DNA of 50,037 nt from Saksenaea vasiformis B4078 (lineage: Eukaryota > Mucoromycota > Mucoromycetes > Mucorales > Saksenaeaceae), in assembly GCA_000697055.1 (NCBI GenBank), contig JNDT01001340.1, positions 1 through 50,037 on the forward strand. Reading direction: 5' to 3'. Made by a program: the position numbers and the translations under genes. Shown here piece by piece: positions 1 through 12,363 of this stretch; position 1 is the stretch's first letter; each line of letters starts with the position of its first letter. Under the pieces are notes generated by a model. That model was not told the DNA's origin. It searched no databases and was given only the letters and a program-made list of their open reading frames with translations.

Positions 1-152
1 GTGATGGGTTCCCAGTGTCCTATTGGAAGCAGTAAGAATGTCTCAAGGCAAGTAAGATGTTCCACGGAAAGCAAGAACATTGCTTTTGAATTGAGGTGCT
101 TTAGTGATGGGTTTTTCAGTATCCCATCGGAAAGCAGTAAAAATGTCTCACG
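1..152. repeat. Imperfect direct repeat at window edge
   Basis: Positions 1-47 and 104-150 are about 80% identical: both begin GTGATGGGTT and end AGCAGTAA(G/A)AATGTCTCA. They lie about 103 bp apart. A weaker partial copy (CCACGGAAAGCAAGAAC) sits near 61-78. The left edge is cut by the window, so the array may extend further. No protein is encoded. Confidence 0.6.
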
Positions 153-1109
153 ATAAGAACATGTGCCACCCAAAATAATCTATACTTAAAGGAACGCACA
201 AATCTCCTTCCTTTTTTTTTTTGGCCCTGTTCTCTTTAACCTCCTCCCCGGTAAGGACGTAATGTTATTGTAGAGGTGAAATCGCAACGCGTGCTCACCA
301 TCTTTATGTTTACAGCGCAGACTCTCCAATTTCAAACCTCCAAATATAAATGCGTTCAGTATACCAGCTGGCCTTCCTAATTTAGACGAGTGTCTGTTTT
401 TTGAGATGACCTCTATTTTTTGACTATAACCCTACTGAGAGCTATCCTCTTATCCTACGATGAGAGCTCAGATGATATGGGCTTTGATTATTCCGCTATC
501 GTGTAAGGTCGAATTGAGATGCCCGTCGAATTCGACGCGGTTTCTGAGACCTGAGATACCGCCAATTGTCAAGATTGGATGACATACTAATACTTATTGG
601 AATCTATGCCTGCAAAAAGAGAGGATTCTCCTATCTTTCTGCCAATGGCATTCTATCACTGATACATAGCTTCGCAAAGACGTTATTACCTCAGAGCACG
701 AATACATAATACGAATAACTATATAGATACTTTAAACATTAGACATGTCTTTTTCAAAATGGATTGATGGTGGCAAAGTTCAGAAATAACTCTTGGACTG
801 GTGTTCCTGTAGCGGTGGAAGATACCAATAGTCATAATAACTAAAGCGTAAGGGAAACCAATAATATATGAAAAATACGATAGCTTGCAATGGATGAGAA
901 TAGATAAAAGCCGCTGTTCTCAGTACAACAACAATGAAAACCGTTATTCTGCATGAAAGAACAATGAAAATCATTCTGATAAATAAACCCTTCTCCTTTA
1001 CTGATCGTTCATCCAGCGCTGTCTTTCTTTTTCCTCTTCGTCCTCTTCTTTTACGGGTCTTTCTATGCTTCATTAATACAACCTTCATATTTCGACATTG
1101 TCTCCAGCA
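153..1109. other. Non-coding flank upstream of the Fanzor relic
   Basis: AT-rich sequence with only short, unconvincing reading frames. It would hold the promoter and the left end of the mobile element carrying the Fanzor gene. I could not identify terminal inverted repeats or a target-site duplication by eye. Confidence 0.5.
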
Positions 1110-4100
1110 ATGTCAGAGCCAGCTACATCAGTTCCTGACAGACATGACTATGAGGGTATGACGGTGGCTCAAATAATCCACTATAAAAAGGTCAAGAAAC
1201 GTCGAGAGATGGAAATCCAAGCAAGTATGTCAAGTAAAAAGCTCAGTAATATATGACTTTACCTTACTTTCTATTTTGAACCATAGTGCGAGAAGGTTTT
1301 CAGGAGCCTGAGGAAGGTGAACAGCCCGAGTCTAGTGCGCAGGCCCAGCAGCGTACTCAAAGACAGCTTGCTGGTGAAAAAAGAAAAAGAAAGCAGTCTG
1401 TCCAAGAAAAATCGAGAAAACGGACTGCAGCAAGAGAACGACAAGAAGCAACAAGAAAAACGTCCACTAAAAGATGCCCAACGTGTCTGCAAGCCGGTAG
1501 ATTTGAAGAAGCTCAGACACATAGCAGAAGATCCAGCAAGCGTTGTCCTGATTATCTTCCACGGACCAGTGTACGGCAACGTCAACTATATGGGAAATTA
1601 AAAGAAACTGCCCGAAAGATTGGTTTGCATCAACTACTCAACATGCGGGATGAAGAAAAAGTGCAGTTTGTCAACGTTATCGATGAGTTAGTAGCTTATC
1701 AGCGTGACGTGATCATAAAGAGTCATCTATTCATTACATACTTTATATACGATCAATTGCACAATCACATATTGCATCCATCAATATATACGCATGATTT
1801 CTTTTACGGAATATTTCAATTGATTACTGGCCAACAACAACCAACCAACACCGCTGTATTCCATGATGGATTACTTACTGATGTCATGCGCTCCTTCAAC
1901 GATTACAGAAGTCGTTACCCAGACGGTCTGGTGCCACTTATCCATGGCGGTCTTTCATACGGCAAAGTAATCTCTTCATCTATGTTGGAATATTGCACAA
2001 AGTTTATCAATCGAACTGTGGAAGACTACACTCAATGGCTAACAAATTATATATTTCTCCGTCTCCGAGCCATTGCCAACGTGAGTAAAACATTCACTCT
2101 TGTTTTTTCAATTTACTGATAATGGTCTAATCATTTCTGTAGGAATTACAAAAACCTGATGCGGATAAGTTGGCCCTGTATGTCTTTGAAGTGCTGGCAA
2201 ACAACGAATCGTTCCCTCCTGTATTTCCGGCGAGATTGTCTTTCAACCCTGCCCTCGGCGAAGATGTTAACAACGCCGTCGTACAAGTGATGGAAGAAGT
2301 AGATGTGGATCTCAAGATTCTATTTACTTTGGGAGACTTGACTGAATACGTTGGGTCACTTCCAAGCGATCATGAAGGCCGACTCGGTGATATACAGCTC
2401 AGGCTTTTCGGATTGCATAGCACTTTCAATGAAGCTTGCGCTCCGGCTCATGACTTACTCGATCGACGTCGCATCAGTCATGAACGCCTTCCTCAGTTGC
2501 AGGCAAATCTCATTGAGATTGAACGTGTTTGCACGCGTATTGGCAATATCAACCAAGATGTTGTTCGTCAGTTTGATAATCAAATCGATCCTACAAACGC
2601 ACGCTAGGATGAACTTACAGCATGGGATGAAATGGTTACTATCGAAAACGCAATTGCGCAATGGGAACCTCAATTCAACCAGTCGCAAGAGGTTTCTCAC
2701 GAGGTGGCCCAGTTGACGGAGATGATGAACCAACAAATCACTCAACTGAATGCCACCATTGATACATTTGCTACTATGCAACAAAGTTACGAACAAGCTC
2801 AAAATAATTACCAAAATGCCCTCACGAGGTTCCATGCTAATGGGACGTTTGGTAACCGAGAACTCCTGCAAAGATTGGTTGACTACATAACTCCACTGGA
2901 CATTCCTGGATATGGTGAAGGAGAGGAGATAACCATGACCTTGGATAGCTCTTTTATAACAAGACATGTCAACTTGTTTACGAGGATGTCTTATCTTATT
3001 GCAACGTACATTGAACGGTACAATAATGGGGAAATAAGGATTGCCAGCGATGCCCAGGTGGAAGCTTCTATAAAGTGGACAAGGCAGCAAATACGCGATC
3101 TTGAAGAAAATCCAAGACTCGGGAGACAACGCAGGAATGGACTGGCACGACGCTTGCTTGCTGCAATCAACAATGGCCAGCCTTTGGATCACGCTCGCAT
3201 GAATTTCATTGGGGATACCTCGTTTACTCGGTTACAAGAACTAGTTACTACGACGCAGCAGCAGATACAAACTTCAACAAGATTTCTACAAGATCCTGAG
3301 GCTAATCAAGATCTTTTTGATCAGTGCTTCCGCCCGGACTTGTTTACAGTAGCAAATCAACAGCGGTTGTTTAATGTGGTGCCTAAGCCTGGCTTTACGA
3401 AAAAGTATGCTACCATTGATAATCAAACCTGTGAGACGTTACTTCGACGTGCTGGATTGCGCCATCATATACAACCACGTACTGCAGAAGCAAACACAAT
3501 TCGTTGTCACTGACTTCTCATTTATACTACGAATGAGTACGAAACTAATAGTTCTATTCTACAATAGTGATCATGGTAGAAGAAAATCTTTCTTTTCCGG
3601 CCAGATTGCTACGGACGGTTATGCCACCTCGGTGCTCCTTCGCAAACAAGTCCGTGTCGAAGAAGCACTTCCTGATTTAACGCCGGAAGACTTCGTAGAG
3701 TGGGAGATGCAATATGTGAAGATGTGGGGTGCGGATCCCGGTGTGTCCGACATATTTGTCGCAAGCAGTGGGAGCGATGATATTTATAATGTTGATGTGA
3801 TGGAAACCACTGACGGTAATCTGGCCTAATGCAGTACAAAGAATGGAATTGATGACTGAACTGGTTCGTATCGTATGTATAGACGAAGGTGACAAGGAGG
3901 TACCAGAGCAAGGTCAAGGCGCATAGCACGATTTCCGACTGCGATACCAACGACAAAATCAAGCACCTCACGAAATCCGCTCGTTATCTTCGGCCGAATA
4001 CTACACAAAGGCAGGCTTCGAACGCGCAGTGGGTCTAGTTCAGAATGCCAAGAATCAAGCGAACATAAGCGAAATTGAAAGAACGATGTAACCAACAGAA

Positions 4101-4791
4101 CAGCGGATTTCGATCGCATCAACGCTGACATCCAGTCGATCTTGGAATGGATTGACAGAAGTTTAGGGACACCAGTTCCATCGAGGCTTAAAATTTAGGA
4201 ACTACAGAGGAAGGCAGCGGATGGACGCTGAGTGAGCTCGTTAATGCGTTTGTGAGCGGTGGCAAAAAATATGGCGATCTTGGTGAATGGTACGGCATGC
4301 CTCGGTCAAGACGAAGAAGAAGAGATGGAGTACGACGTCAATTTGCTGGAACTGGTCCACTCGTTCCGACCCATGAAGCTCCTTTCCCAAATCAACGTGA
4401 GCCGGCTGGAGAAAAGACTTTGTAAGTTACCAAAAACGTCATTATTGTGGAGAACCAACTTCTTCTCATACAATCATAATTATAGTAAATGGACTTAACC
4501 AAGGTTCCCGTCGTCGGGTTTGGCTCTGGTCAGTTTGGTAGAAGGCAATACCGCGGCAAACCTGTTGGATTGGCGGATAAATGTCGAAAACTGCTGAAGA
4601 AGGCGGAGCAAGAGGGAAGGCTTGTCATCATGAACGTCAACGAACATAACACATCTCAAGTATGTTCACGATGTGGTGAAAAATCTTTGGAACAAGTCCG
4701 TGCTGCGGGTCTCAGTTTGTACACCGTGTTAACTTGCACCAGTTGTCGTACGGTATGGCAGCGAGACATCAACGCCTCCCGAAACATCTAG
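1110..4791 (+). pseudogene. Fanzor (eukaryotic TnpB-like RNA-guided endonuclease), decayed copy
   Basis: Fanzors are eukaryotic relatives of transposon TnpB and Cas12 that cut DNA guided by an omega-RNA. Exon 1 (1110-1224, ATG at 1110) splices through a 62-nt intron to 1287-2080, then another 62-nt intron to 2143. Seen in order: a basic N-terminus with a zinc-knuckle-like segment (KRCPTC, near 1469) followed by HSRRSSKRCP; a long helical region; FNVVPKPGFTKKYATID near 3370; a TDG segment near 3614; RuvC-I MWGADPG (Asp codon 3734-3736); EYYTKAGF near 3995; the displaced catalytic Glu in NEHNTSQ (4642-4644); a zinc ribbon with Cys at 4663, 4672, 4735 and 4744; and RuvC-III QRDINASRNI (Asp 4765-4767). 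Lesions: TAG at 2605-2607, a frame change near 3480-3515, TAA at 3827-3829, TAA at 4089-4091, TAG at 4196-4198, and an extra A near 4497 after a probable 64-nt intron (4422-4485). Family call is firm; inactivity is inferred from the lesions. Confidence 0.85.
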
Positions 4792-5287
4792 GGTATATGC
4801 TACAGTACCATCTATCATGGGCCAAGCATCTTTACACCTCCTGGAGGTAGTTGATATCTCTTGCCTTACAGTTGTAAGTATAAGTATCCTCAGATGTTAT
4901 ATCAATATTACTAATGCTCTATCTGCCTTGTCCCATTTTTATATTGCTGTTCGTCTACTTTACCATGATATTTCGTCCACTATATCTGCGGGTTCGTTCT
5001 TGTTCATTTTGTATTGTAACTCCGTCTAAATTTCAAAACGAAAAACTGTAGTGCTTACCGTCGTTAAGTTTATGGAGAGAAACATAACATGAAGCCAAAT
5101 CAAATCAAATAAATTCGTGATCGTCTCAATGATTCACTACAAGGCTTTTTTTCTTTTCTCTGAGCCATTCAGTTTGAAATCAGAAACCAAATTGAGAAAG
5201 ATAAGGACGTGACTTTTTAAAGGATCTCTCGCATCTTATCGCTTTGTTTTCGGGTCTTCCACTTTTTTTTTTGCCTGCCAGAAATCC
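4792..5287. other. Stretch between the Fanzor relic and the trehalose gene
   Basis: No convincing reading frame. In active Fanzor loci the guide RNA (omega-RNA) and the element's right end lie just past the nuclease gene, so this is where remnants would be expected. I see no clear terminal repeat. The distal part (T-rich, about 5140-5287) is the probable promoter and leader of the next gene. Confidence 0.4.
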
Positions 5288-8121
5288 ATGCCCTCGGATA
5301 CACTGCCGTTCTTGTCTTCTGCTGAAGCCAACTTAAGAAAGCCTAAAGGCCGTATTATTAATGTCACTCATCAAATACCTTACGAGGTAACTCAGGAGGA
5401 CGACAAGTGGGCGATGGGCCCCAGACACGGACATAGTGCCATGTATGAGGGCATACAGTCGCTTGAACATGAATGGGAAACCATACATATTGGTTGGACT
5501 GGCGACATTTATACACAACCTACATCCGATTCAGCCGCTGGCATGGCAGTACTGCAATCGCTCACGGAGCAAGAACGGAAATCGTTAACACAGACACTCA
5601 AAGAGAATTACAACTGTGTCCCACTCTTCTTGGACAGTGAGAGCGTTACCGGTCATTACGATGGTTACTGCAAGACAAGTACGTCGAAAAAAAAGTTATA
5701 TTTCAACTGGCAGACTTATTGTGTGGATTTTTTAGTGTTGTGGCCGTTATTACACTACATGATCTGGAACGACGCGACAGACGGTAGATTGGAACGGTGG
5801 CAATGGGATACCTATGCTGCTGTCAATCAAAAATATGCGGATCTCGTGGTACAACAGTATCGGGATGGCGACATTGGTAAGCAGTAATGGAACGGGGGGA
5901 GGAGAGAAAAGGGGGGTGTTGGGAGACAGAGAACCAATGGTAGCTGACGATGATGTCTCGTGTAAAAAAAAAAAAAAAAAAAAAGTTTGGGTGCATGATT
6001 ATCATTTGCTCCTCGTGCCTGCCATGGTACGTTCCAAGTTACCAAAGGCTCGGATCGGTCTTTTTGTTCATGCTCCATTCGCCAGTTCTGAGATCTTTCG
6101 CTGCCTTCCCAGTAAGTAAAAAAGAAAAAAGAAAAAAGAAAAAAAAGAAGTTCCGCAAGAGATGCATAGCTGATTCCGGATTTTTTTTTAAGAGCGTCAG
6201 GAGGTGCTCAAGGGAATGCTTGCCGCCAATCTTGTTGGATTTCAGGTAATTCACGCAGGAATGAGAGGAATTACAGGGCAGCGGGCTCACACTTTCCTTC
6301 TGACAGACATACGCTTACGCACGTCATTTTATCTCAACATGTACCCGTGTACTTGGCTTCGAGTCGACCCCAGACGGTGTAGATGGAGGCGTTGGTCATT
6401 TTTGTCATGTGGGAACTTTTCCGATTGGTATTGATGCATCTAAAGTCGAAGAGAGATGGAAAGATCCAAACGTACTTCCAAAAATCAATGCCATTGCGGA
6501 ACTCTATGCAGGCAAAAAGATTGTTGTTGCCAGAGATAAACTCGATTTGGTGAAAGGTGTATTACAAAAGTTAGCAGCGTTTGAGAAGTTTCTCGCTGAT
6601 TTTCCACAATGGCGCAACAAGGTATATAGTGGCAGAAACATGAATAGATGGGGCGTAGACTGAATTGATGAATAATTTTCGATTAGGTTGTTTTAATCCA
6701 ATTGACAGACAATACCACAAATGAGTCTTCGAAGCCAGAGCGAAAAGTTTCCGAATGCGTTGCACATATTAACAGCGCGTATGGATCACTGGAGTTTACA
6801 CCCGTCCATCATTTGCACCACCACATCCAGCCTGATGAATACTATGCTCTTTTATCCGTTGCAGATGCAGCTTTGATTACGACAGGAAGAGACGGTATGA
6901 ACACCACGAGTCTGGAATACGTGGTGTGTCAGCAACAAAAACATAGCCCGTTAATCTTATCCGAACTCATGGGAACGTGTGGATCAATGGGTAGTGCCAT
7001 CATGGTCAATCCTTGGGATTATGCAGGCGTAGCCAAAGCGATTAATGATGCATTATCCATGTCAGATGAAGAAAAGAAGGCTCGACAGATGGTAAAAAAA
7101 AAAAAAATTGACCAGCACCGATTTTTTTCCGCTTTATTGATGCCAAATGATAATATAGCAACTTCTGGCCCATGTGAAATCGCACACTGCATCTTTCTGG
7201 GCTCATTCATTTATCAAAATGCTTGTACATACTATATCGAACCAACGTGGACATACTACTTTATTGGATGTGGAAGACATGGTGCATAAATACAAGACAT
7301 CAAAGAAACGATTACTGTGCTTTGACTATGATGTAAGTCAATCTTGATCTTGGTAGTCGGACAAGCAAGCAATGCTCATCTTTTTTTTCTTTTTCCAGGG
7401 CACGTTAACGTCTATCCGCAGAACACCTCACACAGCGGTTCCGCCATCGGAAATGCTACATGCTCTCGAAACGCTTTGCAGGGATCCCAGAAATGAAGTA
7501 TGGGTGATTTCAGGTCGCGACGAAGCAACACTTGACATGTGGTTGGGTCACGTACCTAATCTTGGGCTCAGTGCAGAGCACGGCAGCTTTATGAAATATC
7601 CAGGGACGGATCGATGGATCAATTTGACAGAACATGTTGACATGAGTTGGAAATCGGATGTTCTGGAGATTTTTACTTACTACACCGAACGCACAATTGG
7701 CAGCTTTATCGAACATAAACGCTGTGCTATCACTTGGCATTACCGTCTTGCCGATCCCGACTATGGCGCTTTCCAAGCGAAAGAGTGTCAGAACCATTTA
7801 GAAGGGGCAATTCTGTCCAAGATGCCGGTGGAGGTTTTGGTGGGCAAGAAGAATTTGGAAGTGCGTCCGACAATGGTGAACAAAGGAGAGGTGGTCAAGC
7901 GGTTACTGAATGGATTTGATTTCTGTCTATGCTGTGGAGATGATAAGACAGACGAGGACATGTTCAAAATAGTGAACAAATCGGCGATAGAGGAATCCCA
8001 TAAATTCTCGATTCTTGTCAGCGCAGAGGATAAAAAGACAAACGCACAATGGCATCTTCCCACAGTCCAAGACGTGATGGATTCCATGAAGGCCATGGCC
8101 CAAGCTAGCAACAACACATAA
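5288..8121 (+). CDS. TPS2: Trehalose-6-phosphate phosphatase, Tps2-type (GT20 + HAD phosphatase)
   Basis: It removes phosphate from trehalose-6-phosphate, the last step of trehalose synthesis, as part of the cytosolic Tps complex. Eight exons: 5288-5678, 5736-5876, 5986-6111, 6193-6245, 6307-6621, 6687-7091, 7159-7332 and 7399-8121, giving 775 aa. The N-terminal two thirds are a GT20 domain (GRIINVTHQIPYEV, VWVHDYHLLLVPAM, GTFPIGID, KLDLVKG, RDGMNTTSLEY). The C-terminal third is the HAD phosphatase, with nucleophile motif DYDGTLT and Mg-binding GDDKTDEDMF. HQIPY in place of the NRLPV typical of synthases, plus a complete phosphatase site, points to Tps2 rather than Tps1. The second intron (5877-5985) ends in a run of about 21 A before the acceptor G. 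The size is slightly short for fungal Tps2. Confidence 0.93.
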
Positions 8122-8540
8122 TCATTTTTGTTTTTTGTTTTTTCTTCTTCTTCTTCTTCTTTTTGTTGTTGATACAGAAACCATAGATCCATACAAAAAC
8201 CATCCCCCAAACCCCCGCCATTATCACCCATTTGACATCCTATAAAAGAAACTAATGTTACCTTCCTGAAGAAATAAGCGTTGTGGTGCTTAAAATTTCA
8301 AATACAACGTCGCAAGAATGATGATACATGTTCGAAGCCGGCTGTTTGAGAGTGAGAAAAAAGAAAGAGAGAGAAAAAGAGGAAGATCCAGAAAGGGGAC
8401 ATATTTCATACTTTTTCGTTCTTCATACTTCACACACCCCTTGCATCCCTTCTTCTTTCATTTCCCTTCCTACTTTTATTATTCCACGTGCCTATTCCGT
8501 TGGCTATAACAGAGACAAAAAAATATCCAGGGAAGAGGGA
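8122..8540. other. Intergenic region between TPS2 and the chitin synthase
   Basis: Contains a T/C-rich tail after the TPS2 stop, a TATA-like box, and a pyrimidine-rich leader before the chosen chitin synthase ATG. The reading frame of that exon stays open upstream to an ATG at 8328, so a longer N-terminus is possible. Confidence 0.5.
8241..8248 (+). promoter_or_regulatory. TATA-like box upstream of the chitin synthase
   Basis: TATAAAAG lies about 120 bp past the TPS2 stop and 300 bp before the chosen ATG at 8541. A start site just downstream would give a long pyrimidine-rich leader. Sequence match only. Confidence 0.4.
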
Positions 8541-11500
8541 ATGCAGGCTTCGGAAAATATCAAGGAAAAAAAAACCCCCCATAATTCTTCAAAACGCTTG
8601 CCGTCACGGTCAACGTCGAAAAGACCATCCCATTCGACGCTACGTGTGGATACCTCCGTTCGTCATGATGATGCAGATGCCATTGTACCCGCCACAGAAC
8701 CAAATCGAATCGATGAAGCAGTATCAGCTTGCTCCGAGAACGGGAAACTACAGAGTCGACCAGAAGACCTCTGTCGAGCACGTTATCTCACTACATTTTC
8801 TACTGCCACCGGGAAATCACCAACAGCAAAATCTGCCCGTCGCCCTCGACCGAGCTGCTGGACAATTACGAGTTGGGTACTGACTTGGTGGGCTCCATCG
8901 TGTTTTCTACGCATGTGTGGTGAGTGAAGATGAATTTTACTAGTAGGCTTTTTTCTTTTTTTTTTTTTTTTCCAAGGAAACCAATGTCTGTTCTTTTTTT
9001 CTTTTTCTTTTTTTTTTCCTTCCCCTCAAAAAAAAAAGGTATCCATGATAAACAGATGCAGCAAGCGTGGCGTGAAAAAGTTACATTGGTTCAGTTTATT
9101 GTATTGCTTTGCATAGCTGTGGGTTTCTTGACATTCGGTTTCAACGCGACCGTCTGTGGCCGGCAACCAACGCGTATTCGACCGGCAGGAGTTCAATATG
9201 ATCAAATTATCATTTCCGGCCGTGCCTTTGACCTCAAGACATTTCGCCATCCAACGCCTGTACCGAACATGCCTGGTAGTGGTGATTTACAAGAACTAGG
9301 TGTGGGTGGGATGGATCTGTCGTTTCTCTTTCAAACAGTCAACTACAACTGCAAAGGTATCCTACATCCTGTTGTCCAGGACGATGCCCATGGCAATGTC
9401 GCGAACTACTTTCCTTGCGTACCACTCGACAGATTCCATCCTGTCATTAACAGCACCAGCAATCCCCAACGGACCGGCTGTCATATCAGTCCAAAAGCGC
9501 GCAATGCGCTCAAGGACCTGACCGTCGTAGGCGATGTGTATTATAACTGGACAGATATTCAACAACCAGGTACAAGTCTCGTCGCCTTCAACGGGTAAGC
9601 TCTCTCTACTGCAAGAACAAAAACAAAAAAAAACCAACTTTTCTGAAATTCTATAGCAATGTACTCGATCTGTCACGGCTACGTTATTTAACACCCAACA
9701 TCCCCATGCCATTGCAAATTGCCCAGATCGTCGGACCTGGTAGTGCTTTCATTGGTCGCGATGCAACCTACTGGCTCAGTACGACGGCTGATCGTCTTCG
9801 GATCGGCAAATGCATGACGGACATTTTAAAAGTAGGTGTGCTCGATACACGGTCAACAGGTTGCATTATTTCCGACATTGTGCTATGGGTTTCGCTTGCG
9901 GTAATCCTAGGGGTGGTGCTCATCCGTTTTCTACTTGCATTGGTATTTGGGTGGTGTATTTCCTGGAAGTTGGGGAGTATTCGTGAAGAGACGGCTGAAG
10001 AGCGACGGAAACGACAGGATGCTGTGTTACAGTGGGAAATGGACAACGTCGAGCAAATGCATTATCCCAAATCGCGCAGCATTGAGACAGTTGACCATCG
10101 GGATGAAGCAGCAAGTAGTAGCAGTGGCGGCGGTCCGCCCTATCTCCAAAACACAAGTTCCAGTAGCTTTTCTGGTCGGATCAATGTCCAGCCAAAGAAA
10201 CGCCGATTTTTCTTCCCTACGACCTCACGTTTCTCGCAACCACCGCAATCCCCAAGTTTTGGAAGGAGTCGAGGTTTTGGCAGCCCGTTGACAGCGTCCC
10301 AGGATTTTGCCCAAAGCCCCTACACTGTCCCGTCTTCACCAGGCAACGTGGCCTACACACTCAGTTCCCAGTTCTTCCACAACCCATCCTCGCAGAGCAG
10401 TCTCAGCGCGGCCATGGCACTGCAAGCACGGAAACAGTACAACTTTAATTTTGATCTGATCCACACCTTTATGGTCGTTACTTGCTATTCCGAAGGGGAA
10501 GAAGGGCTACGTACGACGCTTGATTCGCTTGCCAACACCGATTATCCGGCCACGCATAAGGTTCTTTTGGTTATTTGCGATGGCATCATTACTGGATCAG
10601 GCAACACCATGTCCACGCCTGACACCGTTCTTTCCATGATGAAAGATGATATCGTTCCACGCGATCAAGTCAAACCCTGTTCCTATGTGGCGATTGCAGA
10701 TGGCGTCAAACGACATAACATGGCCAAGGTGTACGCCGGTTACTATCGTTACAACGACGACTCATCCAAAGCACCAGGGCTAAAGCCCGAGGAAGAGCAG
10801 CAGCATGTCCCCATGATTGTCATTGTCAAATGCGGCACAGAGTCTGAGGCCAAAGACAAAAAGCCTGGTAATCGAGGAAAGCGAGACAGCCAAGTCATTT
10901 TGATGAATGCGATGCAGAAAGTGTATTACGGCGAAAGGATGTGTGCACTCGAATACCAGTTTTGCAAGGCGATTGTCCGACTGACAGGAAACCACCCCAC
11001 TTCCTACGAGACATGCCTGATGGTAAAAATTTAGAAGCAAAAAAAATTTTGCTTTCGCAAATAGGATGGATCGATTGAAACATTTGGATTTCATATATAT
11101 TGGGTTTACAGGTTGATGCAGATACCAAAGTCTATCCAGATTCCCTGGCACGCATGGTAGCATGCATGTCGCGCGATCCCTATATCATGGGACTCTGTGG
11201 CGAAACGAAAATCGCCAACAAAAGCGATAGCTGGATCACCGCGATTCAAGGTAACGAGAAACCAGAAGTTCGTGTTTTTTTTTTTGCGTGCTTTGACCTG
11301 GATGAACCAAAAAAAATTTTTTTCTTTTTTTTCCTTAGTGTTTGAATACTACATTTCACACCATATGAGCAAGGCATTCGAATCCATCTTTGGTGGTGTG
11401 ACCTGTTTACCGGGATGTTTTTGCATGTATCGCATCATTGCACCTAAAGGCGACCGCTTTGTCCCGATCTTCTGCTCGACAGATATTGTGGAGATGTACT

Positions 11501-12363
11501 GCGAGAATATTGTCGACACGTTGCACAAGAAAAATCTGCTGCTGCTTGGTGAAGATCGGTACCTGACCACGCTCATGCTCCGTACGTTTCCCAAACGCAA
11601 GATGATCTTTGTTCCGCAAGCGGTAAATAAGCCAACACAAGCAACACAAAAAAATAAAGGAAAACATTTACCATTTCTACCGTCTACACCCCCCACCCAA
11701 GTTGTTACCTTTTTTTTTCTCTATTTTTATTCTTTTGTCTGTTTATTATAGGTCTGTAAAACGGTTGTCCCAGACACGTTCGCGGTGCTTCTATCCCAAC
11801 GTCGGAGGTGGATCAACTCAACCGTACACAACCTTCTGGAACTGGTGCTTATCCGGGATCTATGCGGCACGTTTTGTTTTTCCATGCAATTTGTCGTCTT
11901 TATGGAACTTGTCGGTACAGTGGTACTACCTGCAGCCATCTCGTTCACGTTCTATCTCATCGTCATCTCATGTTACGTACGGCCCGTCCCCATCATTCCT
12001 CTCATGCTGTTGGCCGCCATTCTCGGTCTACCAGCTGTTCTGATCGCATTGACCACCTGTAAGATGGTTTATGTTATATGGATGCTGGTGTACCTCTGTT
12101 CCTTGCCTATATGGAACTTCGTCTTGCCTGCTTATGCTTACTGGCATTTCGACGATTTCTCATGGGGACAGACAAGACAAGTGAAAGGCGGCGAAGGCAA
12201 GCGAGAAGATCATGGTCGGCGTGAAGGTCAGTTTGACAGCACAGGCATCGTCATGCGTCGCTTCGAAGAATGGCATAAACATGAACGGACATTGTTGGCG
12301 GAAGGAAGACCCACCCCTCCGACGATTGTCCGACCCTTTCCCCCTATCTACTACGGTCATTAA
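8541..12363 (+). CDS. CHS3: Chitin synthase, class IV (Chs3-like)
   Basis: A membrane GT2 enzyme that polymerises UDP-GlcNAc into chitin. Six exons: 8541-8919, 9039-9594, 9657-11022, 11112-11250, 11339-11622 and 11752-12363, giving 1111 aa, close to yeast Chs3 (about 1165). Seen in order: a short Ser/Arg-rich N-terminus, a membrane segment (TWWAPSCFL), QAWREK and a second TM ([14 protein letters not shown]), the NVLDLSR lumenal region, a further TM near 9880-9960, then the catalytic part: [28 protein letters not shown], the catalytic GEDRYLT and the chitin-binding QRRRW. Terminal TM helices follow. No myosin motor precedes the catalytic domain, which excludes classes V/VII. The ATG at 8541 was chosen because the frame upstream is repetitive; 8328 is the alternative. 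The first intron ends in an A-run acceptor. Confidence 0.94.

Noticed and set aside
1..180. Possible CRISPR-like array
   Set aside because: Only two or three degenerate units with unequal spacing in a eukaryotic contig.
2455..3192. Long minus-strand open frame (245 codons) inside the Fanzor relic
   Set aside because: Antisense to sequence whose plus-strand frame carries the Fanzor-like protein; the composition is not protein-like and no motif is seen.
7788..8231. Minus-strand frame of 147 codons opposite the end of TPS2
   Set aside because: Shadow of the conserved phosphatase domain on the plus strand.
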